From: Caryophanales bacterium
Lineage (GTDB): Bacteria; Bacillota; Bacilli; JARBTR01
Assembly: GCA_029240105.1 (NCBI GenBank)
Contig: JARBTR010000003.1
Span: 56,411-120,410, forward strand
Length of the DNA: 64,000 bases
Reading direction: 5' to 3'
Under the pieces are notes generated by a model that saw only the letters and a program-made list of their open reading frames with translations, was not told the origin of the DNA and searched no databases. How positions within the stretch are numbered: position 1 is the stretch's first letter; every line of letters begins with the position of its first letter. Below, piece by piece: positions 29,705 to 39,260 of this stretch. Made by a program: the position numbers and the translations under genes.

Positions 29705-32510
29705 CTCGTTTTTCTAGCATTAGAAGTTCTCTTAAATCTTCATTAGAGAGTTTTGAAATCCAATTATCGTTCATTAATAAATCATTTGTTAAGAGCTGCT
29801 TCCTATCTAGGATTTCATTTATTTTTTCTTCTAAAGTTCCAACAGTAATTAATTTGTGCACATGAACAAATTTTGATTGCCCAATACGATGAACTCTGTC
29901 GGTAGCTTGATTTTCTACTGCAGGATTCCACCAACGGTCAAAATGAATCACATGATTTGCTGCTGTTAAGTTCAGACCGGTTCCTCCCGTTTTAAGAGTG
30001 AGAATCAAAATAGCTGTTTTTTTATTTTGAAAATCCTCTATAGCCATTTCTCTGTTTTTCCTTGATACACTACCTCGTATAAATGGGATTTCATACCCAT
30101 ATTTACTCTCAAGTGTCGCTTTGATAATCTCTCCCATTTCTGCAAATTGGGTAAAAATAAGAACACTTTCCTCTTGTTCTCTGATTAAATCCACTAAATC
30201 ACATAACTTATCTAGTTTGCTAGAATGATGTTTTGAGGTATTTGTTTTCTCATCCTTAAAAATAAGCGCTGGATGGTTACAAATCTGTTTTAACCTGGTT
30301 ATCATTTGCAAAACAAGGCCAGCTCGCTCAATTCCATTCCTGCTTTCTATTTTTTCAAGTGTACGATTAACAATTTCCTCGTACATTCTTGTTTGCTCTA
30401 TGGATAAAGGGACATATTCAAGTTGTTCCAGTTTGTCAGGTAAATTAAGAGCGACTTTTTCATCTTTTTTTGTGCGGCGCAGTAAAAATGGTTGAATAAT
30501 TCTTTTAAGTAAAGCTAACTGATTGGGGTCTTTATCTTTTTCGATCTTATAGCAAAATTGCTTTTCGAAATTAAAAAGCGAACCTAAATATCCTTTGTTT
30601 GTAAAGTCAAAGATTGACCAAAGTTCATAAAGTCTATTTTCAATTGGGGTACCAGTCATTGCTATATGATGCCGTGCTTTTAGTTTTCGAGCAGTTCTAG
30701 ATTGTTTTGTATTGGGATTTTTTATATTCTGAGCCTCATCCAAAGCGACTGTGTTCCAATCTATTGACAGGAATTCAAGTTCATCAGGAGACAACAAACT
30801 AAAATTTGTAAGTACAACATCGATACTCTGGTATTCCTCTATAAAGGCAGACTTTCGCGGCCGATTTACTCCATTATGAATTTTCACAATTAATGTAGGA
30901 GCAAATTTTTCAAGTTCTTTTTTCCAATTTCCTAATACAGATGTTGGACAAACTATTAAAGATGGACACTTCTGAGAGTTAGGTGTTTTTTCATTTAATG
31001 AAAGCAAATAGGCAATCAGTTGAACTGTCTTACCTAGTCCCATTTCATCTGCTAAACAACAACCAAAACCCTTTTCTCTTAAATGAAGCATCCAACTCAT
31101 ACCACTAACTTGATAAGGGCGTAATTCACCAATAAAACCCGTCGGGACAGGCAATTGTGGTGTATCGTTATTACTATTTTCGTGTATAGTTGAAAAAAAC
31201 ATATCAAGACTTTTATCAAGATCATAACTAATTTCAATGGAGTCTAATTCAAGAGATGTGTCTACAGTATCAATGTCTCTAGTAAGGTTTTCTTTTAAAA
31301 TATCATGAGCATGGATTCCATTTTCTTTTGCTTTCTGTAACAAATTTTGTAGTCGCTTAATTGCCGCAATATCAAGTGAAACCCACTCGCCGTTTACTAA
31401 ATAAAGAGAAGTTTTGTCATGAATAATTTTATTAAATTCATCCTCTGAAATCTCATGAGAGTTAATGGTTAGCTTCCAATCAAAATCAACAAAAGTGCTA
31501 ATTCCCATTTGTGTTTGAAAACTCTTATTGCTTTTTATTTTTGCTCGCGCCTTAACTCGTGCCTTCGTAACGGACTCCCACCAAATAGGTAGCAATATAG
31601 GTGTTTCAAGCAATAAAAGCACTTCTGCAGCCTCGGTTAGAAATTTCCCAGCTAGTTTGGAATTAAATTTTTCAAAATGAAACCAAGGAAAGGAGAGTTT
31701 CCAACAGTCTATTTGTTCATCAATTATATGAAAGTAGGGGAACCATTCTGAAGGTATCTTTTCTTTATCAGACCAGAAATACTGTAATTCTGGCATTAGA
31801 ATGTCCTGTAACAAAATGTCTAACTTCCATTCATCAGAAAGAGAATCAGAAGTTATATTTGGTTCCACAAGTCGCAAACCTAGATTAAATGGTATTGTAT
31901 GATTTTGATCAAGTTCTTTATTAATTAATGGTGATTTTTCAATAAGTTTTTGGATGTTTATTTTTGAAACATTCTTCTCTAAAAGTAATTGAATTGCCCT
32001 TTTTATCTTTTGAATATATGTCATCTCGTTAAGCGCAGAATTATACCATGCAGTAGCGAAATTCCAAGCAGATTGGTTGTTAATTTTTTGCTCCCAAAAT
32101 GATTCGTGAAATTCTTGATAAAATTCATCAGGCAGATTAAATAGGGTTTCTTTTTCAAATTTTAAAACATCTGGAACAATATTTGTATTTTGAATAGTGT
32201 CATTTAATGCATGTCCTAGCGAGAGACAGAGAGTAGATAAATCATCCCAGTGCCACTCTATTAAGCTGTTAAAAGGTTCGTTTGCAGTGATACGAATCCA
32301 TTCACTCGGAGAAAATCGAATACCTTGTGTACCATCAAGTGTATCTTCTGTATATGAGTTTCCATAAAAACTTTGTGCATCCCATAAGAGAAAGTGATTT
32401 ATCCATTCAAATGGAGGTATTATACTTTCAGTGTCATCACTCGCATATATAAAAAAATGATCATCGGAAATAATGCAGTGAATGGAAATGCTATTTACTT
32501 GATGAAACAT
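29685..32510 (-). CDS. ywqA: SNF2-family DEAD/DEAH helicase (YwqA type)
   Basis: 941 residues. The N-terminal half (to about residue 460) is the helicase-associated bacterial SNF2 region; the C-terminal half has the full SWI2/SNF2 motor: Walker A ADEMGLGKTVQ, motif II DEAQ, motif III TGTPIENRLYELWSIFDF, and motifs V-VI TGGTGLNL and DRVHRIGQ. Such proteins translocate on double-stranded DNA and are linked to RNA polymerase recycling or repair; the exact role is unknown. It overlaps the upstream SWIM gene by 20 bases, the ywqB-ywqA pair of B. subtilis. Confidence 0.94.
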   Translation of the reverse strand: MFHQVNSISIHCIISDDHFFIYASDDTESIIPPFEWINHFLLWDAQSFYGNSYTEDTLDGTQGIRFSPSEWIRITANEPFNSLIEWHWDDLSTLCLSLGHALNDTIQNTNIVPDVLKFEKETLFNLPDEFYQEFHESFWEQKINNQSAWNFATAWYNSALNEMTYIQKIKRAIQLLLEKNVSKINIQKLIEKSPLINKELDQNHTIPFNLGLRLVEPNITSDSLSDEWKLDILLQDILMPELQYFWSDKEKIPSEWFPYFHIIDEQIDCWKLSFPWFHFEKFNSKLAGKFLTEAAEVLLLLETPILLPIWWESVTKARVKARAKIKSNKSFQTQMGISTFVDFDWKLTINSHEISEDEFNKIIHDKTSLYLVNGEWVSLDIAAIKRLQNLLQKAKENGIHAHDILKENLTRDIDTVDTSLELDSIEISYDLDKSLDMFFSTIHENSNNDTPQLPVPTGFIGELRPYQVSGMSWMLHLREKGFGCCLADEMGLGKTVQLIAYLLSLNEKTPNSQKCPSLIVCPTSVLGNWKKELEKFAPTLIVKIHNGVNRPRKSAFIEEYQSIDVVLTNFSLLSPDELEFLSIDWNTVALDEAQNIKNPNTKQSRTARKLKARHHIAMTGTPIENRLYELWSIFDFTNKGYLGSLFNFEKQFCYKIEKDKDPNQLALLKRIIQPFLLRRTKKDEKVALNLPDKLEQLEYVPLSIEQTRMYEEIVNRTLEKIESRNGIERAGLVLQMITRLKQICNHPALIFKDEKTNTSKHHSSKLDKLCDLVDLIREQEESVLIFTQFAEMGEIIKATLESKYGYEIPFIRGSVSRKNREMAIEDFQNKKTAILILTLKTGGTGLNLTAANHVIHFDRWWNPAVENQATDRVHRIGQSKFVHVHKLITVGTLEEKINEILDRKQLLTNDLLMNDNWISKLSNEDLRELLMLEKRENLPYM

Positions 32511-34026
32511 ATAGATTCCACCTTTTCAATTCATCTTGGAATGCGCGTAATCGACGATTTTTTTCTATTAAATGATTAAGAAATAAATTCCATTCACTCT
32601 CGCGATTGCAATTGTTATAGATTTCTCTTAGATGATGCAACAATCTTGATGCCTGTCTATAAGAGGCGCGATCCTTTTGTGAAATAAGTAAGTAAATTTC
32701 TCTGTGATAGAAAGGTATTGTTATCTCCGGATGAGTAATTTCGATGGTTTTTATATCGTCAAAATAAAACATTAAATTTCCTTGTTGAGAAATAAAAAGT
32801 AATTCTAACCATTTGGTATAACTCTTCTGATTAAAAAGAAAAGTTAGGTAATCCTTAGATGTTGAAGGTAAATAATCTTTATAAAATTTTTCTAGCAAGT
32901 CAAATCGATTTGATTCCTGAGTAATAATTCGGATTTGTTTGCTAATAATCCGGATTGATAGTTCATTAGAAGACAATGGTTTTAAGAAATCTGAATGCTC
33001 TTTTATAATCCAATCCGCAATTGGAAGCGCTCGAATGTACTCTTTTTTTGAAATAAATTCATCGAAGAGGACGGATATATTTTCAATATGTGTATTGTTA
33101 GTTGATTTTAAAGAGTTTATGGCATCTAAATCTTCTTTATTTGTAAAATATAAATGAACCAATGCCCAAGTATTGAATGTGCTCTTTGGATTTTCTTTTA
33201 AAATCTGAATCTCTTCTACTCTTTGTTTAACAGTTGAAAGGCGAGATGACCATAACAATCGAAAAACTTGCCATTTTGTAGATGAAAATGAAGGTTCTTT
33301 AAAAACCTCGCTTCTTGTTCCTAAAAGTAGGGATGCATGAAATTTATCTGCTTGAAAAAATATAGGGCTTTGACTGTATTGATGAATCATCATTTTAAAC
33401 CGAGTAAAAATTTGTTGATCTAATTGCGTACTGATACCATTTTCAATGAAACTCCAAATATGTTTTAAAGCAGTGAAATAAGCGATAGTCTTATAAAGCA
33501 TTGCCCACTCGTATTCGAGTGGTTCATGAACTTTAATATTTTCATCATAACTAGTTTGCAAACGTTGGAAATTATATTTGTTTATTGCATTTTCGTTAGG
33601 AAAAAGTTCTAATATTTTTTCCTTAAAAAAGAATGTCCATTTTTCATAACTCTGTTCTAATGGTTCTGTAAATTGATTGGAATAAGAACTTTTGGATATT
33701 TGACTATTTTTCCAATCATCTATCAAGGTTGACACACTAGAAAATTGACTAAAATAGTAAAAGAACAAAGCTAGTTTGTGTTCGCACAGCCCCTTGCTTT
33801 CACAGGAACATCTACTTTTATGAGGGTCATATATATTTAGAGAAGCATGATAAATCTTTACCTCAGCTACACTTCCATACAGGTTAGGGCTTTCAAATAC
33901 AACATTATGTACCTGTTCTTGTCTAAAAAGCACAAGTGCTTTTTTTACGATTGTATTTTCTATAGGGGTTATTGGGTTTAGGTTTTTTGTTAGGTAAGTT
34001 AGAAAGATATGAAAATTTGCTTGCAT
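32491..34026 (-). CDS. ywqB: SWIM zinc finger protein (YwqB type)
   Basis: 511 residues. The SWIM zinc finger CSCESKGLCEHKLAL (CxCxnCxH) is at about residues 73-87; the rest is helical without recognised motifs. SWIM proteins are regularly encoded next to SNF2 helicases and probably guide or bind them. First gene of a two-gene minus-strand operon; the downstream helicase start lies inside its 3' end. Divergent from tagO. Confidence 0.9.
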   Translation of the reverse strand: MQANFHIFLTYLTKNLNPITPIENTIVKKALVLFRQEQVHNVVFESPNLYGSVAEVKIYHASLNIYDPHKSRCSCESKGLCEHKLALFFYYFSQFSSVSTLIDDWKNSQISKSSYSNQFTEPLEQSYEKWTFFFKEKILELFPNENAINKYNFQRLQTSYDENIKVHEPLEYEWAMLYKTIAYFTALKHIWSFIENGISTQLDQQIFTRFKMMIHQYSQSPIFFQADKFHASLLLGTRSEVFKEPSFSSTKWQVFRLLWSSRLSTVKQRVEEIQILKENPKSTFNTWALVHLYFTNKEDLDAINSLKSTNNTHIENISVLFDEFISKKEYIRALPIADWIIKEHSDFLKPLSSNELSIRIISKQIRIITQESNRFDLLEKFYKDYLPSTSKDYLTFLFNQKSYTKWLELLFISQQGNLMFYFDDIKTIEITHPEITIPFYHREIYLLISQKDRASYRQASRLLHHLREIYNNCNRESEWNLFLNHLIEKNRRLRAFQDELKRWNLYVSSSK

Positions 34027-34180
34027 AATACACCCTCATGCTTTATTTCTTAAACATTTATCATAACAAAAATTTCATAAATGTTATAATCCCATTAAAA
34101 ATAAATAAAACATATTCAATTAAAAATGTCTGTGTTAGAATGAAAATGTTTCTGAATCTATAATGAATGGAAGTTTTTAA

Positions 34181-35272
34181 ATGTATAACCATGCAATAAT
34201 TGGTTTTATAGTAGCTTTTGTCGTAACAATTATTGCTACACCTTTTGTTATAAAACTTGCAATTTGCCTTAAAGTAACAGACTCGCCCAATGAACGTAAA
34301 ATACATACAAAAGTTATGCCCCGTATGGGTGGCTTTGCAATATTTTTAGGAGTAGCAGCAGGCTTTTTTGCGAGTGGACTGTACAATGAAAAAGTGTTCT
34401 CAATTACAATAGGCGCACTATTAATGATAATTTTGGGATTATTAGATGATAAATTTGGATTAAGTGCAGGAGTTAAACTAACAGTCCAAATTTTGATAGC
34501 AATTCTAGTGGTAAGAAGCGGGCTCTATATTGAGACTTCTCAATTGGGTATTCCTTATTTGGGGGATGTTTCGGTTGAGGGCAGTATTTGGGGAAGCGTT
34601 ATTACAGTCATTTGGATTGTGGGTATTACAAACGCAATTAATTTAATTGATGGTTTAGATGGATTATCAGCAGGTATATCTACCATTGGAATTGGTACAA
34701 TCGCAGTTATGGCATACTCGTTAAATAAAATGTTGATTCTCAGTTTATGCCTTATCATCATGGGTGCGACTATTGCATTTCTGTTTTATAATTTTCACCC
34801 TGCAAAGATTTTTATGGGAGATACAGGCGCTCTCTTCTTGGGTTATTCTATCTCTGTTCTATCGTTAATGGGTGCTTACAAAAGTGTAACGTTATTTAGT
34901 GTTATTGTTCCGCTTATTATTTTAGGTGTCCCAATTTTTGATATGCTAGCAGCGATTTTAAGAAGAATTGCACATAAAAGACCAATTTCATCACCTGATA
35001 AAGGTCATTTGCATCACCGTTTAATTGATCTGGGTCTATCCCAAAGAACAACTGTATTGCTTATTTATGCGTTAGGTCTATTGTTCTCTTCCGCTGCGTT
35101 ACTTTTATCAAAAGCAACACTGTATAACACACTCATTATTCTTGTTTTGTTATTAATAATCCTAGAAATTATTGCCGAGTTTTCAGGTATTGTTCATTCA
35201 GAATATAAACCGATCATTAAATTATTAAAAAAAATCTTTATAAAAAAAGATGCTAGAAAAAGTGAACAATAA
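34181..35272 (+). CDS. tagO: Undecaprenyl-phosphate GlcNAc-1-phosphate transferase TagO
   Basis: Polytopic enzyme of 363 residues (MraY/WecA family), about ten to eleven membrane helices. It puts GlcNAc-1-phosphate on undecaprenyl phosphate, the first step of wall teichoic acid linkage-unit synthesis. Visible: DSPNERKIHTKVMPRMGG, the Mg-binding NAINLIDGLDGLSAG, FMGDTGALFLGY and the C-terminal loop PDKGHLHHRLIDLGLS. Convergent with an LCP ligase gene that acts at the other end of the same pathway. Confidence 0.95.
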   Translation: MYNHAIIGFIVAFVVTIIATPFVIKLAICLKVTDSPNERKIHTKVMPRMGGFAIFLGVAAGFFASGLYNEKVFSITIGALLMIILGLLDDKFGLSAGVKLTVQILIAILVVRSGLYIETSQLGIPYLGDVSVEGSIWGSVITVIWIVGITNAINLIDGLDGLSAGISTIGIGTIAVMAYSLNKMLILSLCLIIMGATIAFLFYNFHPAKIFMGDTGALFLGYSISVLSLMGAYKSVTLFSVIVPLIILGVPIFDMLAAILRRIAHKRPISSPDKGHLHHRLIDLGLSQRTTVLLIYALGLLFSSAALLLSKATLYNTLIILVLLLIILEIIAEFSGIVHSEYKPIIKLLKKIFIKKDARKSEQ

Positions 35273-35291
35273 ATTTAAGATGTTCTAATAA

Positions 35292-35320
35292 AAAACCGTG
35301 AGTTTTAAACTCACGGTTTT
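35292..35320. terminator. Bidirectional terminator between tagO and the LCP gene
   Basis: AAAACCGTGAGTTT and AAACTCACGGTTTT form a perfect fourteen-base palindromic stem with A and T ends on either side, between two converging genes. Confidence 0.9.
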
Positions 35321-35327
35321 ACTTTTA

Positions 35328-36638
35328 TCAATTGTTTTGTGTATCTGAACCATTAGAAGATCCGTTTTCAGGGTCTAAAGGATTAGGTATGGTTCCGTCT
35401 GTTCCACCAGTACCAGTACCAGTACCAGTACCAGTACCAGTACCAGTACCAGTACCAGTACCAGTACCAGTACCAGTACCAGTACCAGTACCAGTACCAG
35501 TACCACCAGTGCCAGTGCCAGTACCAGTACCCGTTCCAGTACCAGTACCAGTGCCAGTACCAGTACCAGTACCAGTGCCAGTACCAGTACCAGTTCCATT
35601 GCCACCTGTTCCACCAGTACTACCAGATGTACCAGTGTTTTGTGTCGACTTGCCTTTTAACAAATCTGCATCAAGATTCTTATAAGCACCTTCATCCTTA
35701 ATTGGTAAACCAAGATGTTCTCGAAGAAGGGTAATTAGACGTATCCGTTCTTCATGTAAGATTACTTGGTAAGAACCACCATTTATAGTTTCGCTTGCAG
35801 CGTTTACTTGCATAGACTCTATATTATTAATCGCAGCAGAATAGGTTTTTCTTAATTTCCACATTTCTTCTAAAGTTAAATTTGTTTTTACGTTTTTTCC
35901 TACAGCCTTGAAGATAGATTGAAATTTCGTGAAGGAAGAAAAATTAGCAGTATCTTGAACTATTTGTTTTATAACAGTTCGTTGTCGTTCCTGTCGACCG
36001 TAATCTCCCCTTGGATCTGAGTAACGTATTCTTACATAAACTAATGCAAAATCACCTGTTAAGTGTTGTTTTCCTTTAGGGAAAACAATTTTATCAACCC
36101 AAATTTTGTATGGATTATCAACAGTTATACCACCTAAGGCGTCTACCATATCTGTAAAACCTTCAAAATTGATTTGTGCAAAGTAATCAATTGGAATATC
36201 CAATAAGTTCTCAACTGTTTTTATCGTTAAGTCCGCTCCACCAATGCTAAAAGCAGAATTGATTTTGGTATAGCCTTTACGGCCAGGTATTTCAACCCGT
36301 GTGTCCCGTGGTATGCTCAACATTTTGACTGTGTTTAACTTTGGGTTAATCGTGACGACAATCATTGTGTCGGATCGGCCTTTGTCACCTTTCCCTGAAG
36401 CTTCAACACCCATTAAAAGTATTGAAATCGGTTCAAGTTTTTCTAGATTTACTGCCTTTTCACGTTTGCTAGATTTCTTTTTATCGACATGAACTTTGTT
36501 CATCATATTTGAAAAGCTAAAATAGAAAAATAATGCGTAAGTCAGTATGCTCAGGAGAAGAACAGAAACGGTTGAAATGATTATGATTTTTTTTCTTCTT
36601 GTACCTTTTTCCTTTACTTTTGCAGTTCTTGAACCCAT
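35328..36638 (-). CDS. LytR-CpsA-Psr (LCP) ligase with long Gly-Thr repeat tail
   Basis: 436 residues. A basic cytoplasmic start (TAKVKEKGTRRKK), one membrane helix (IIIISTVSVLLLSILTYALFFYF), the extracellular LCP domain at about 70-315 with LLMGVEASGKGDKGRSDTMIV, SIPRDTRVEIPGRKGYTKIN and the arginine-rich YVRIRYSDPRGDYGRQERQR, then a tail that is mostly (Gly-Thr)n from about 325 to 415. LCP enzymes of the TagTUV type transfer teichoic acid to peptidoglycan. The tail is coded by hexanucleotide repeats. AGGTGAATATAA precedes the ATG on the minus strand. Confidence 0.93.
   Translation of the reverse strand: MGSRTAKVKEKGTRRKKIIIISTVSVLLLSILTYALFFYFSFSNMMNKVHVDKKKSSKREKAVNLEKLEPISILLMGVEASGKGDKGRSDTMIVVTINPKLNTVKMLSIPRDTRVEIPGRKGYTKINSAFSIGGADLTIKTVENLLDIPIDYFAQINFEGFTDMVDALGGITVDNPYKIWVDKIVFPKGKQHLTGDFALVYVRIRYSDPRGDYGRQERQRTVIKQIVQDTANFSSFTKFQSIFKAVGKNVKTNLTLEEMWKLRKTYSAAINNIESMQVNAASETINGGSYQVILHEERIRLITLLREHLGLPIKDEGAYKNLDADLLKGKSTQNTGTSGSTGGTGGNGTGTGTGTGTGTGTGTGTGTGTGTGTGTGTGGTGTGTGTGTGTGTGTGTGTGTGTGTGTGTGTGGTDGTIPNPLDPENGSSNGSDTQNN
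35407..35598. repeat. Hexanucleotide tandem repeat (CCAGTA)n
   Basis: About sixteen perfect copies of CCAGTA run from 35407 to 35504; a second block up to about 35598 has interrupted copies (GCCAGT, CCCGTT, CAGTTC). Read on the minus strand it codes the Gly-Thr tail of the LCP protein. Length changes in steps of six would keep the frame. Confidence 0.95.
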
Positions 36639-36806
36639 TTATATTCACCTAGATGTCATTTTTTTGTCGAGTAAACATTATAACATGATATAGATTAATT
36701 TTCCTTTAAACTTTAAGGAAGTTTTGAATTTGTTGTGTACAAAACTTTTAAAAATGATTATAAATGTTACTATAAAAATAAAGAAATTTTCATGAGGAGA
36801 ACGATC

Positions 36807-37067
36807 ATGTTAAAAACAAGAACGGACTTTGCCTCACAATCTGATTATAAAAAATATACTCGTTCATCTGAGTTTATGCATACGTATAAAGTCTACGGAA
36901 AAACAGCAGCAGAAATTCAACAAGATATGTGTTTTCCGTGCAATTGGATGCATTTTCTTGAGGCTGCTGTAAAGTTTGTGAACGATAATCCAGCTGCTCG
37001 GGAATATACAGCATTTGATATGTTTGAATTGGTTGATGAAATCATGGAGTATATGTTTAAGGGTTAA
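36807..37067 (+). CDS. Small protein of unknown function with a CxxC motif
   Basis: 86 residues from ATG 36807, seven bases behind GAGGAG; the upstream part of the track ORF is not needed. The protein is mixed charge, rich in Tyr, Phe and Met, with QDMCFPCNWMHFLEAAVKFV in the middle and a helical C-terminus (FDMFELVDEIMEYMF). The two cysteines spaced CxxC could bind metal or form a disulfide. No family recognised. Stands alone between the LCP gene and an M42 peptidase, with its own terminator. Confidence 0.75.
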   Translation: MLKTRTDFASQSDYKKYTRSSEFMHTYKVYGKTAAEIQQDMCFPCNWMHFLEAAVKFVNDNPAAREYTAFDMFELVDEIMEYMFKG

Positions 37068-37087
37068 ACGAATCTTTATTTATGTGA

Positions 37088-37121
37088 AAAAGAGAAGCTG
37101 CATTTTGTGAGCTTCTCTTTT
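37088..37121. terminator. Bidirectional terminator between the CxxC gene and the M42 gene
   Basis: AAAAGAGAAGCT and AGCTTCTCTTTT pair over twelve bases around a ten-base loop, with A and T runs on the two sides. Confidence 0.9.
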
Positions 37122-37162
37122 GTTAAGTTTAAAGTTTTAATTTTTTCTGAAATTGTAGCAAA

Positions 37163-38194
37163 TTAACTGTTCAAATAGAGCGAAATCAACTTCATTGTGT
37201 TGTATACGGAATCATAATGACTTCTTTCCATACCGTGGCTTGCTGAAACGCCAGGGCCAATTAAACCACCCTGAACATCATGGCCTGCTCGTAGAGAAGC
37301 ACTTACATCAGAACCATAAAAAGGGTAAATATCAACAGCATATTTTAAATTGTTTTCTTTTGCTAATTGGATCAATTTGTTTGTAAGTTCATAATCGTAT
37401 GGTCCTGATGAATCCTTTGCGCAAATGGAAACGTCATGTTCCGTACAACTTAAATCCTCCCCGATACAGCCCATGTCCACTGCCAATAATTCACTAATCC
37501 CTTCAGGTAGATGTGCCATTCCATGTCCGACTTCTTCGTAGGTAGAGATAAGGACTTTAACATTATGTTTCGGGATAATTTTGTTGTCTTTTAAATGCTT
37601 CAAAACACCAAAAATAGCCCCTATGGATAGTTTATCATCTAGAAATCGGGATTTTATAAAGTCAGTTTCTGTTATTTCAGTCTTTGTATCGATACAAATG
37701 AAATCCCCATTAGAAATCCCCAGTTTTTCAACTTCTTCTTTGCTTTGAACGACACAGTCCAAACGAACATGCATAGTTTCTTCATTTCGTGCAGCTGTGG
37801 AAGCCTCTTTATGAACATGAATTGCAGGACTGTTCGACAATATGGTTCCCGTATAAACTTTTCCATCACGTGTATAAACTTTACAATATTCAGAGTCTAA
37901 TGTTGGTAATGTGGGACCTCCAATTTTTGTGATAGCTAATGTACCATTTGCCTTAATGGACCGTACCATGAGGCCTAATGTATCAACATGTGCACATAGT
38001 CCAATTATTTTATCTGACTTTCCATTGATTGATATAATGCCATTTCCCTTATTCGTTCTTTCAAAAGTATAGCCAAGTTCTTCTACAAATTTTTGGATTT
38101 TTATCATCACAGTATTTGTAAAGCCAGTAGGGCTGTCTGTTTGCAAAATTTCTTTCGTAAAGCTATACACGTATTGCTTATCAAAATCGATCAT
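37163..38194 (-). CDS. M42 family metallopeptidase
   Basis: 343 residues, a dinuclear-metal aminopeptidase of the M42 (FrvX/tetrahedral aminopeptidase) family. Metal ligands and catalytic residues appear in GLCAHVDTLG, SRFLDDKLSIG, the catalytic STYEEVGHG and AVDMGC; the late histidine lies in SASHGMERSH. Cytoplasmic, likely to trim short peptides from the N-terminus. The EEVG motif followed by HG instead of the more frequent LRG is a small deviation. Single gene on the minus strand; GGAGGAAAT stands before its ATG. Confidence 0.88.
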   Translation of the reverse strand: MIDFDKQYVYSFTKEILQTDSPTGFTNTVMIKIQKFVEELGYTFERTNKGNGIISINGKSDKIIGLCAHVDTLGLMVRSIKANGTLAITKIGGPTLPTLDSEYCKVYTRDGKVYTGTILSNSPAIHVHKEASTAARNEETMHVRLDCVVQSKEEVEKLGISNGDFICIDTKTEITETDFIKSRFLDDKLSIGAIFGVLKHLKDNKIIPKHNVKVLISTYEEVGHGMAHLPEGISELLAVDMGCIGEDLSCTEHDVSICAKDSSGPYDYELTNKLIQLAKENNLKYAVDIYPFYGSDVSASLRAGHDVQGGLIGPGVSASHGMERSHYDSVYNTMKLISLYLNS

Positions 38195-38403
38195 TTAATT
38201 TCCTCCATTTATAGTTTACAGCTAGAGTTATATATATTTTTCCTTATATGAATTTTACATAAAAAAAGAAATAATAGGTAGTTAAATATCTGTTTTTTGG
38301 GATAAGGTTTAAAATAAAAGAGTAACTCAAGATTAAATACATTTTACTGTTTCGAGTCGAGGACTTTCTTAAAAAAATTTTATAAAATTTCTCTCGAAAA
38401 ATG

Positions 38404-38434
38404 TTGACTCTAACGTTGCGTGATAGTATAGGAT
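38404..38434 (+). promoter_or_regulatory. MerR-type promoter/operator of the TipAS regulator
   Basis: TTGACT is followed by a 21-base imperfect dyad ACTCTAACGT-T-GCGTGATAGT (7 of 10 positions) and by -10 candidates TATAGG (17-base spacer) or TAGGAT (19-base spacer). A dyad between -35 and -10 with a long spacer is the hallmark of MerR-family control, so the gene behind it probably regulates itself. Confidence 0.6.
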
Positions 38435-38474
38435 GATAGTAGATGTTAGAAAACATCTGATTGGGGGCGATGAT

Positions 38475-39239
38475 GTGTATAAAATCAAACAGGTTGCTGA
38501 GCTAGCTGGTGTGAGTGTCCGGACGCTTCACCACTATGATGATATTGGCTTATTAAAACCTGAGATTGCGCCAAATGGATACCGTTTATATAGTGAAGAT
38601 GATTTTTTAAAATTACAGCAAATATTGTTTTTTAAAGAACTGGATTTTCCACTTGACGAAATTAAACAGATTTTAAACCATCCAGACTTTGACAGAGATA
38701 ATACACTTCGTAAGCATAAACACTTATTAGAGGTCAAAAAGAATCGCCTTGAAAAAATTATAAAAACAGTGGATGATACACTCCATTCATTAAAAGGAGG
38801 AACTAAAATGTCAAAAGAAAAAATGTTTAATTCTTTTAGTATGAAAGAAATAGAAGAACATCAGAAGAAATATGAGAAGGAAGTTGAAGAAAGATGGGGC
38901 GGAACTGATGCGTATACTGAGTCTGTTCGAAAAACAAAAAGCTATACAGAAGCGGATTGGAAACGTATTCATGAGGAAGCTGCAGAAATTACTAAGAAAT
39001 TTATTACTGCAATGGAGATTGGTCCAGATTCTGATTTAGCTATGGAAGCGTGCAAGTTGCATCGCCAACACATTACTGACAGCTATTACAAATGTACCTT
39101 AGAAATCTACCGCGGCCTTGGTGAAATGTATGTAGCTGATGAGCGTTTCACAAAGAATATTGATAAAGCAAAAGAAGGTCTTGCTTCATTTATGCGTGAA
39201 GCGATGATTGTTTATTGCGATAGAGCTGAAGGTAAATAA
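38475..39239 (+). CDS. MerR-family regulator with TipAS domain (Mta type)
   Basis: About 254 residues. N-terminal MerR winged helix (KIKQVAELAGVSVRTLHHYDDIGLLKP, residues 2-28), a coiled-coil linker to about 110, then a TipAS antibiotic-recognition domain with GPDSDLAMEACKLHRQHI and the C-terminal FMREAMIVYCD. Close in plan to Mta of B. subtilis, which activates multidrug efflux. GTG 38475 behind GGGGGCGATGAT is the likely start, not the track start at 38433. No drug pump is adjacent, so the target may be elsewhere. Confidence 0.9.
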   Translation: MYKIKQVAELAGVSVRTLHHYDDIGLLKPEIAPNGYRLYSEDDFLKLQQILFFKELDFPLDEIKQILNHPDFDRDNTLRKHKHLLEVKKNRLEKIIKTVDDTLHSLKGGTKMSKEKMFNSFSMKEIEEHQKKYEKEVEERWGGTDAYTESVRKTKSYTEADWKRIHEEAAEITKKFITAMEIGPDSDLAMEACKLHRQHITDSYYKCTLEIYRGLGEMYVADERFTKNIDKAKEGLASFMREAMIVYCDRAEGK

Positions 39240-39260
39240 GAATTATAAAATACAAATAAG

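Noticed and set aside
35399-35600. Regular repeats that could suggest a CRISPR array
   Set aside because: Unit is only six bases without unique spacers, inside a coding frame, and no cas genes are near.
35332-35685. Plus-strand ORF of 117 residues made of Pro-Val repeats
   Set aside because: It is the opposite strand of the hexanucleotide repeat in the LCP gene; it has no ribosome binding site and no non-repeat domain.
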